A stretch of 64,000 nt of DNA from assembly GCF_900107205.1 (NCBI RefSeq), contig NZ_FNPC01000004.1, forward strand, positions 310,001-374,000, in the 5' to 3' direction. The position numbers were made by a program, and so were the translations under genes. Shown in pieces: positions 19,433 to 25,177 of the stretch (position 1 is the first letter of the stretch; the number at the start of each line of letters is the position of its first letter). This stretch comes from Halopenitus persicus. Lineage in GTDB: Archaea; Halobacteriota; Halobacteria; Halobacteriales; Haloferacaceae. The notes beneath the pieces were generated by a model. It worked only from the letters and a program-made list of their open reading frames with translations. It had not been told where the DNA came from and searched no databases.

Positions 19433-20430
19433 ACCGTTCCCTCTATGGCCTGCTCACTTGCGAGTTTCTCTTCTGCCCACTCGTAGACTTCGCGCACACC
19501 GTCTTCCAGCGTGACTTCGGGGTGCCAGTCCAGTGACTCTTCCATCAGCGTCGTGTCGGCAGCGTACTTGTCCGTGCCGGTCGGCTTCGAAGTGTCGTGT
19601 TCGATTGTGAGGTCCTTACCGGAGATCTCGATGATGGTCTCGGCGAGGTCGTTGATAGAGACGACTTCCTTGCCGTTGCCGAGGTTGACGGCCTCGCCGT
19701 CGGTCTTGTTGGCCATCGCACGAATCATCCCCTCGACGCAGTCGGTGGCATAGATGAAGCCACGCTTCTGCGTGCCGTCACCGAACAGTTCAATGGAACC
19801 ACCGTCGGGTTCCTCGATGACCTTCCGGCACAGCGACGGAATGACGTGGCTGCTCTCCGGATCAAGGTTCTCGCGGGTGCCGTAGGCGTTGAAGATGCGA
19901 ACCATTCCGCAGTCCATCTCTGTGTCCTCGTGATAGGCGTGGCAGCCGACTTCGCCGAGAATCTTTGCCCATCCGTAGGTACTATGCGGATCGGCAGGTA
20001 TTGCCTGTTCCTCCGAGAAACGGTTGAGTCCGTCGTGTTGCTGGCGGTAGATGCAGGCACTGGAGGCAAACAGGAAGCGGTCAACGTCGTTTCGATGGGC
20101 CTCATCGAGCAGGTGGTGGTTCATTAACACGCTGGGCGTGAGGCCGCCGACGTTCTCACGTTGGATGTAGTGAATGCCGCCGACGCTAGCGGCCAGATGA
20201 AAGACGTAGTCGACGTCTTCGGTCGCGCGCTGACAGCCCGTCGGCGTTGTGAGATCGACGGGCACGAGGTCGATGTCATTTTCGTGTTGTTCGATATGTT
20301 CGACGCGACCTCGAGAGAAGTCGTCCGCAACGACGACCTCGCAGTCCTTCGTTATCAGTCGATCGACGAGGTGACTTCCGAGAAAGCCGCCGCCCCCGGT
20401 TACGAGTACGCGAGATCCGCCAAAGTCCAT
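19429..20430 (-). CDS. NAD-dependent nucleotide-sugar epimerase/dehydratase (extended SDR)
   Basis: A 333-residue extended SDR: VTGGGGFLGSHLVDRL, VVADDFSRGRVEH, FHLAASVGGIHYIQ, FASSACIYRQQ and TYGWAKILGE with intact Tyr and Lys. FGDGTQKRGFIYATD forms the substrate loop. It opens a minus-strand unit (this gene, a second SDR, AsnB) with 4-bp and 8-bp junctions. Being paralogous to its neighbour, it may catalyse a successive step in making one activated sugar. The exact reaction is not readable. It diverges from the GT4 gene at 20514. Confidence 0.88.
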   Translation of the reverse strand: MDFGGSRVLVTGGGGFLGSHLVDRLITKDCEVVVADDFSRGRVEHIEQHENDIDLVPVDLTTPTGCQRATEDVDYVFHLAASVGGIHYIQRENVGGLTPSVLMNHHLLDEAHRNDVDRFLFASSACIYRQQHDGLNRFSEEQAIPADPHSTYGWAKILGEVGCHAYHEDTEMDCGMVRIFNAYGTRENLDPESSHVIPSLCRKVIEEPDGGSIELFGDGTQKRGFIYATDCVEGMIRAMANKTDGEAVNLGNGKEVVSINDLAETIIEISGKDLTIEHDTSKPTGTDKYAADTTLMEESLDWHPEVTLEDGVREVYEWAEEKLASEQAIEGTV

Positions 20431-20513
20431 ACACCAGGAGCGACTGCGCTGGGTAATATAACTTCGGTCATTCGATCGGTACCGTCAGTCTCACTACCAC
20501 TGGCCCACCATTT

Positions 20514-21800
20514 GTGACAATGGGTTCGCCACAGGAGGGTGAGTCGTCGAAGACGCTCACGGTTCTTACGGAATACTTCCATCCAGAGGAGGCATCGACA
20601 GCACAATTGTTGACGGAGTTGGCTACTGGTCTCCAACAACGGTACGAATTCGATGTTTCCGTCCTCACCAGCCATCCCAACTACCACGACGAGGATAGGC
20701 GGATGTCCGTTCCACGCCGCGAAACTCACGAGGGCGTCGTAATCGAACGTCTCCGCTCAACGCGGTTCGACAAGGATTCGATTCCGTTGCGTGTCGTAAA
20801 CTGGATTACCTTCACAGTCCTCGCTCTGGTGCGACTCCTCTGTGGACACAGTGACGATGATGCCGTCCTCGTCCTGTCGAACCCACCGATCCTTCCACTG
20901 ATCGCCTGGGTGAACCATAAAATCCGAGGCGTTCCCTACGTCTATCTCGTCTATGACGTGTATCCGGATATGGCCGTTGAATTAGGCTATCTGGAACGGA
21001 ATGGCATCGTCGCCCGCGCGTGGGACCGTCTGATGCGGCCAGTCTACAGAGACGCCGACCGTATCATCGTCCTCGGCGACTCAATGGAACGGCACCTGAC
21101 TGAGAAGTTGGAACACGATAGTGACTTCAAACCGGGCTGTATTGAGGTCATTCCAAACTGGGAGGACGAGGACTTTATCGAGCCATGTAAGAAGGAAACC
21201 AACGACTTCGCGAAAGAGAACGACACCGTCGACAAATTCACACTCCTCTATTCGGGGAATATCGGGCGGTTTCACGAATTAGAGACCGCTATCGACGCCA
21301 TCGCACAGCTCGAATCACGCGGCCGCAAGGACATTCAGTTGTTAATTATCGGCGAAGGTGCACGAAAAGAGGAGTTGCAAAAAGAAGTCCGACGCCGTCA
21401 CATCGACAACGTACGCTTCCTCCCCTTTCAGCCGTTGGAGCAGCTCCCGGAAACACTCACCTGCGGTGACGCTTCGCTAGTCGGCATCAAACCCGAGATG
21501 GAAGGAATGTGTGTCTCCTCGAAGCTATATTCGTCATTGGCGGCGGGTATGCCAATTATGGCAGTCGTTGGCGACGGTGATGAAGTTGCACGCGTCGTTC
21601 GCGAATACGACTGTGGCAGCTATGTGCCTCCGGATGATGTGGAAACAGCCGCCGATGTTCTTGCAGAGTGGGCCGACAAGCCGGAGACTGTCCAAGATCT
21701 CGGCCGGAATGCCCGGGAATGTTTCGAGCAGCGATACACTGTGGACCACGCTTTGCGACAGTATGCAGGCCTGTTCGATGAAGTTGTGGGGAGTAACTAA
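20514..21800 (+). CDS. GT4 glycosyltransferase, WbuB-like
   Basis: A 428-residue GT-B enzyme starting at GTG 20514; an ATG two codons later (20520) is equally possible. The N-terminal domain has LTEYFHPEEASTAQLLTEL, SHPNYH and VLSNPPILPLIAW, the pattern of WbuB-type transferases (amino-sugar donors in several bacterial O-antigens). The donor half has LYSGNIGRFHELETAIDAI and CVSSKLYSSLAAGMPI. It diverges from the SDR/AsnB unit and precedes the third SDR gene by 72 bp. Donor prediction by family resemblance is weak. Confidence 0.85.
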   Translation: MTMGSPQEGESSKTLTVLTEYFHPEEASTAQLLTELATGLQQRYEFDVSVLTSHPNYHDEDRRMSVPRRETHEGVVIERLRSTRFDKDSIPLRVVNWITFTVLALVRLLCGHSDDDAVLVLSNPPILPLIAWVNHKIRGVPYVYLVYDVYPDMAVELGYLERNGIVARAWDRLMRPVYRDADRIIVLGDSMERHLTEKLEHDSDFKPGCIEVIPNWEDEDFIEPCKKETNDFAKENDTVDKFTLLYSGNIGRFHELETAIDAIAQLESRGRKDIQLLIIGEGARKEELQKEVRRRHIDNVRFLPFQPLEQLPETLTCGDASLVGIKPEMEGMCVSSKLYSSLAAGMPIMAVVGDGDEVARVVREYDCGSYVPPDDVETAADVLAEWADKPETVQDLGRNARECFEQRYTVDHALRQYAGLFDEVVGSN

Positions 21801-21872
21801 TGGGCGTTACCAGCAATATCGGACCATCCTGAATTCCAATACTATTAGTGACGCTTTCCCAGACGGTCACCT

Positions 21873-22793
21873 ATGTACGATCAACGCGTTCTCGTCACGG
21901 GCGGCGCGGGCTTCATCGGCTCGAACCTCGCGAACGATCTCGCGACCGACAACGACGTCATCGCGCTCGACAACGAGTTCCTCGGCACGCCCGAAAACCT
22001 CAACGATGATGTCGAGTACGTTAAGGCGGACGTGCTCGACGACGACCTCCCGACCGACGTCGACGTCGTCTACCACCTCGCCGCGCTCTCCAGCCGCCAG
22101 ATGCTCGAGGAAAACCCGCGCCGGGGCGCCCGCGTCAACGTCGAGGGCTTCGTCAACGTGGTCGAACAGGCGATCGATGACGGCTGTGACACGGTCGTCT
22201 ACGCCTCGACCTCCTCGGCCTACGGCAGCCGCACCGAACCGACTCCCGAGGACGTTCCGCTCGAGGCCTCCACCGGCTACGACGCCTCGATGCTCGGCCG
22301 CGAACGCTACGCCGAGTACTACAACGACTTCTACGACGACGTCACCCTCGCCGGGATGCGCTTCTTCTCCGTCTACCAGGGATACGGCGGCAGCGAGGCC
22401 CACAAGGGCCAGTACGCCAACACCGTTTCGCAGTTCACCGAGCAGATCGCGAACGGCGAGTCGCCGGTCCTCTGGGGCGACGGCACCCAAACGCGCGACT
22501 TCACGCACGTCTCGGACATCGTCCGCGGACTCGAACAGGCCGGCGACGCCGAACTCGCCGGCGTCTACAACCTCGGCACCGGCGACCCGTACTCGTTCAA
22601 CGAGATGGTCGCGCTGATCAACGAGACGCTCGGCACCGACGTCGAGCCCGAGTACGAGCCGATTCCCCTCGCGAACTACGTCCACGACACCTGCGCGGAT
22701 ATCTCCAGGATCAACGACGCCGTCGGCTGGGAACCCGAGATCGACTTCGAGGAGGGCGTCGAGCTGGTCTGTGAACCGTACCTCGAGGCGTAA
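21873..22793 (+). CDS. Nucleotide-sugar SDR with catalytic Lys replaced by Met
   Basis: A 306-residue extended SDR. The Rossmann motif VTGGAGFIGSNL, NVEGFVNVVEQA, STSSAYGSR (catalytic Ser region) and WGDGTQTRDFTHVSD are all intact. The active-site YxxxK, however, reads YDASM in GYDASMLGRERYAEYY: the TAC Tyr is followed four codons later by ATG, so Met stands where Lys is expected. The other two SDR proteins in this window keep YGWAK. The enzyme may use modified chemistry, bind without turning over, or the locus may have drifted. The gene is otherwise intact, with a TATA-like ACTATTAG about 30 nt upstream, consistent with a leaderless transcript. It is much more GC-rich than the preceding gene. 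Confidence 0.85.
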   Translation: MYDQRVLVTGGAGFIGSNLANDLATDNDVIALDNEFLGTPENLNDDVEYVKADVLDDDLPTDVDVVYHLAALSSRQMLEENPRRGARVNVEGFVNVVEQAIDDGCDTVVYASTSSAYGSRTEPTPEDVPLEASTGYDASMLGRERYAEYYNDFYDDVTLAGMRFFSVYQGYGGSEAHKGQYANTVSQFTEQIANGESPVLWGDGTQTRDFTHVSDIVRGLEQAGDAELAGVYNLGTGDPYSFNEMVALINETLGTDVEPEYEPIPLANYVHDTCADISRINDAVGWEPEIDFEEGVELVCEPYLEA

Positions 22794-23031
22794 CGCGGCC
22801 GTCTCGTCAGTGTGGCCAGGGTGGCGAAGGACGAGTTATAAGCGCGTATACACCCTCCTCACCTACTCACACCCCGTACCGAGTGAAGACCGGACTCGGT
22901 CAGACAGCGTCGAGGCGCGTGACGAGGATCCCCTGACGATCGACACCATCGCGATCGCTCATCCCGATTTCCGTTCGAACGTTCGCTCGGAGGCCGGTGT
23001 CTTTATGCGGCAGTCGACACTAAATGCGTGT

Positions 23032-23328
23032 ATGTCGGGGCTTACAGCCGATCTCGATGCGATCGTGGCTGCCGGCGGCTACGACGACGCCGACGCGATG
23101 ATCGAGGAGGCCGTCCGTGAGCTGCTCCGTCAGCGACCCGAACTCCGGTTGTCGCTTGCGGTCGAGCAGTACCGGTCCGGTGCGGTGAGTTGCAATCGGG
23201 CCGCCGAACTGGCGGGCGTCTCGGTGGAAGCGTTCACGGACGAACTCGCGGACCGCGGCATCGACCGGGACGCCGGGTTTCTCACTGACGACCAGCGGGA
23301 CGACCAGCTGCGGACGATCACCGACTGA
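23032..23328 (+). CDS. UPF0175-family antitoxin-like protein (orphan)
   Basis: About 98 residues from the ATG at 23032 (MSGLTADLDAIVAAGGYDD). A CTTTATG TATA box lies about 30 nt upstream, indicating a leaderless start; the longer open frame back to 22771 is not family-like. The C-terminal half, RPELRLSLAVEQYRSG followed by AAELAGVSVEAFTDELADRG, is the UPF0175 (VapB-like, AbrB/HTH-type antitoxin) signature. In this family a DUF3368 or other PIN-domain toxin normally follows. Here no toxin follows: the next coding sequence is on the opposite strand and overlaps the 3' half. It is therefore an orphan antitoxin, with function inferred from family. Confidence 0.75.
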   Translation: MSGLTADLDAIVAAGGYDDADAMIEEAVRELLRQRPELRLSLAVEQYRSGAVSCNRAAELAGVSVEAFTDELADRGIDRDAGFLTDDQRDDQLRTITD

Positions 23329-23567
23329 GCCGTAGTATAGTATTTATAAGGGCATATGAAGCAGCCGTCCGAGCGATCACGCCCGCGAAGATCCGCCACC
23401 GCCGCTTTGGCCGCGTCAGCTTCCGGCCCCGTCAGCAGACCGGCGACGTCGTCGGGATGCGGACTCCGCGTCATCCGGCGCAGCGTCTCCTCAATCGTCT
23501 CGCCGGGTTCGTTGTGTGCGGTCAACCACTCGTGATACTCCTCCGAGACACGAATGGTTTTGACCAT
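23130..23567 (-). pseudogene. VapB-like antitoxin with lost stop, reading into antisense of UPF0175
   Basis: The first about 68 residues (MVKTIRVSEEYHEWLTAHN through AVADLRGRDRSD) look like a haloarchaeal VapB-type antitoxin: an N-terminal ribbon-helix-helix-like part and a Glu/Asp-rich tail. Beyond about 23364 the frame runs on for some 75 residues of low-quality, Ser/Arg-rich sequence that is simply the antisense of the UPF0175 gene. So the natural stop and the toxin that should follow are missing. Either a recombination joined two antitoxin remnants tail to tail, or the stop was mutated. The start at 23567 is preceded by AT-rich promoter-like sequence. Confidence 0.55.
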
Positions 23568-23589
23568 ATGATATATCGGAATATATGGA

Positions 23590-23613
23590 TCGAGGAGTCG
23601 TACGACTCCTCGA
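23590..23613. repeat. 24-bp perfect palindrome
   Basis: An uninterrupted 24-bp palindrome whose half-site is TCGAGGAGTCGT, centred between 23601 and 23602, about 23 bp upstream of the VapB-like start (23567). It overlaps the distal end of the aglB-like fragment. It may be an operator for the antitoxin, or the scar of a rearrangement. Perfect 24-bp symmetry by chance is improbable. No copy was noticed elsewhere in the window. Confidence 0.6.
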
Positions 23614-23633
23614 GAACGGTCGCGTCCTCGGAG

Positions 23634-23766
23634 GGCGCGATCTCGAGGTCCTCGGCGCCGCGTTCGAAGCCTCTACCGATCGATCCCCGACCGTGTACTC
23701 ACCAGGAGGCGCAACTCGAACGGCGTCCGTTCCGTTCTCGTTTCCCGAGGTGAACGGAGCTGGGAC
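23634..23766 (-). pseudogene. Partial duplicate of the aglB C-terminus
   Basis: Read on the minus strand this segment encodes NENGTDAVRVAPPGEYTVGD followed by SVEASN. That aligns with NENGTYTIRVAYPGEYTVGN and SVQVSN at the C-terminus of AglB (stop at 25178). DNA similarity is visible too, for instance the shared stretch around CCGTGTA(C/T)TC at 23692 and 25256. After SN the two diverge, and the copy needs a frameshift to keep an acidic tail. No other part of aglB is present. It is a truncated second copy in the same orientation about 1.5 kb downstream of the intact gene's end. I cannot tell whether it arose by duplication of this aglB or came with a related allele. Confidence 0.65.
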
Positions 23767-23804
23767 TCCCGGTCGGATTCGTCTCCCCGGTCCGTTCTGC
23801 CCGA

Positions 23805-24305
23805 TTAACGAACCGGATCAACCGGCCAGGACGGGAGCGAGGGCGTCCCGTTCTCCCAGTGAATCGCCGCGACCGCTGCCGGGAGCTGCTGGAGTCGGTG
23901 ATCAAGGACCGCGAGTGGGTGCGAATCGAGAACCGATGCACGATGGCGATCGATCGGCGTGTCCTCGTACGTGAGCTGGATATGACAGCTCCCGAGGTCC
24001 GGATGATCGGCATCCTGGTGGAAGCCGACCATTAGGTTCCGATCCGGTTCGACCCAATTGATGCGGTAGTATTCGTGGTCGGCGTCGGCTGGGTACCAGA
24101 AGCGAATCTCCAGTCGTGCGGTCTCCGCGTCGGAGGAGGCACTCAGGAACGTGGTCGGATCGACATCCGCGATGACGTACCGGGGGCGGCGTCGGGACGG
24201 GCGATACCGCACGTCCGCACACCCCGCCTGTCTCGTCAATCGGTCGTGAACATCGCGGAGAAGGGTCCGCTGTGTATAGCGGTCGCGACCGGCGAGAAAT
24301 ATCAT
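23805..24305 (-). CDS. TumE-like (DUF6516-like) putative toxin partner
   Basis: About 166 residues from the ATG at 24305. Distinctive parts are RRPRYVIADVDPT, LEIRFWYPADADHEYYRINW, then VEPDRNLMVGFHQDADHPDL with GSCHIQLTYE. The W-x-x-P...GFHQDxxHxxLG..H.Q pattern resembles TumE/DUF6516-type toxins, in which these His/Asp/Gln residues form a compact active core. It begins 18 bp after the stop of a HTH gene (24323-24874), an antitoxin-first layout. A shorter homologue (39987-40283) follows the same kind of HTH gene, which argues for a conserved two-gene module. Toxicity itself is inference. Confidence 0.6.
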   Translation of the reverse strand: MIFLAGRDRYTQRTLLRDVHDRLTRQAGCADVRYRPSRRRPRYVIADVDPTTFLSASSDAETARLEIRFWYPADADHEYYRINWVEPDRNLMVGFHQDADHPDLGSCHIQLTYEDTPIDRHRASVLDSHPLAVLDHRLQQLPAAVAAIHWENGTPSLPSWPVDPVR

Positions 24306-24322
24306 ACTGTAAGCGAGGAGGA

Positions 24323-24874
24323 TTAGCTCGTGGCGCGGTCGGCCACGTCGGTCATCCGTTCGCGGGCGGCTTCGGCGTCGGAGTAGAGTTCCAGTGCGTG
24401 CTTGATGAGTCGGCGATCCGCCTCGTTCTCGCGCCAGAACGCGATGACGTCGCGACGGTCGCGAAGCTCGGCACTCGTGAGGTCGCCGTCGGCGAGCGAC
24501 TGCTCGAGCTTCTCCCACGTCTCGACGTCGTAGGTGGCCTGCCACTCTTCGATCTCCTCGGTGATCGCGGCCAATTCGTTGCGAAGCTCCTCGCGCGTGT
24601 TCTCCTCGATGAGCGTCCGGATCTCCTCGAAGAGGAGTCGCGTATAGTCCGGCTGATAGCGCGTGGTCTCGCCGGCCTCGACGCGGCGCAGCTGCCCCTG
24701 ATCGACGAGCGCCTGGAGTTCCTCGTTGGTCGTGCTCCAGGCGGCGTCGGCCTGCTCGCTGATCCAGTTCACTGACCGGGGCTCACGAAGCGTCTCGACG
24801 ACCGCCCGAATGCGTTCGCGGGCACTCATCGACTTCGTCCACGACTGGGCCCCATCCCGCGGGGATTCGGACAT
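24323..24874 (-). CDS. DUF7342-like winged-HTH protein (putative antitoxin/regulator)
   Basis: A 183-residue protein. The N-terminal winged helix spans about residues 16-75 (ARERIRAVVETLREPRSVNW through QLRRVEAGETTRY), followed by a long, highly charged amphipathic helical region (LIEENTREELRNELAAITEE, then YDVETWEKLEQSL) probably used for dimerisation or partner binding. It closely resembles the protein at 40280-40804 in order and motifs (AWKATYDVET versus EWQATYDVET). An AATATATATG box about 45 nt upstream may be the promoter. A TumE-like gene follows in both loci, so this is the candidate antitoxin and autorepressor. Confidence 0.7.
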   Translation of the reverse strand: MSESPRDGAQSWTKSMSARERIRAVVETLREPRSVNWISEQADAAWSTTNEELQALVDQGQLRRVEAGETTRYQPDYTRLLFEEIRTLIEENTREELRNELAAITEEIEEWQATYDVETWEKLEQSLADGDLTSAELRDRRDVIAFWRENEADRRLIKHALELYSDAEAARERMTDVADRATS

Positions 24875-24911
24875 ACTTGGTACCTCTTGTGACGGTGTTC
24901 ATCCCGCACTC

Positions 24912-25094
24912 TCATATATATTCGGATATTCTCGTATAACCAAGACGTGTTCGCGAGGATGCGAACTCGACGAGCGGTGGGACGGATGCGACGATCCGAT
25001 GCTCGCCGGCCTCTCCTGCCACGACCACGCCGTGTCGCGTTCCGGTCACAGTGACTGCCGAAATAAGCACGTTCGTATCGGGGACGGCCTTCAC
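24912..25094 (-). pseudogene. VapC (PIN-domain) N-terminal stub
   Basis: Starting from GTG 25094 the minus strand encodes MKAVPDTNVLISAVTVTGT and then VVAGEAGEHRIVAS with VPPLVEFA. This is the first about 46 residues of a PIN-domain ribonuclease toxin, with the first catalytic Asp in PDTNVLIS. After VEFA the family sequence stops and about 15 unrelated residues lead to a stop inside the promoter region of the HTH gene at 24874. The two distal acidic residues are missing, so it cannot be an active nuclease. It looks like a vapC cut by insertion of the HTH/TumE-like module. Confidence 0.65.
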
Positions 25095-25177
25095 GAGTAC
25101 GTTCGCCCTCCATCCGGGTTGCGAGCGTGGATTCAGCGCTATTCGTATCCGGACATCGCCTCACAACGTTCCCTCCC

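Noticed and set aside
22771-23031. N-terminal extension of the UPF0175 protein back to 22771
   Set aside because: It overlaps the SDR gene end, is not family-like, and the TATA box near 23000 fits the ATG at 23032.
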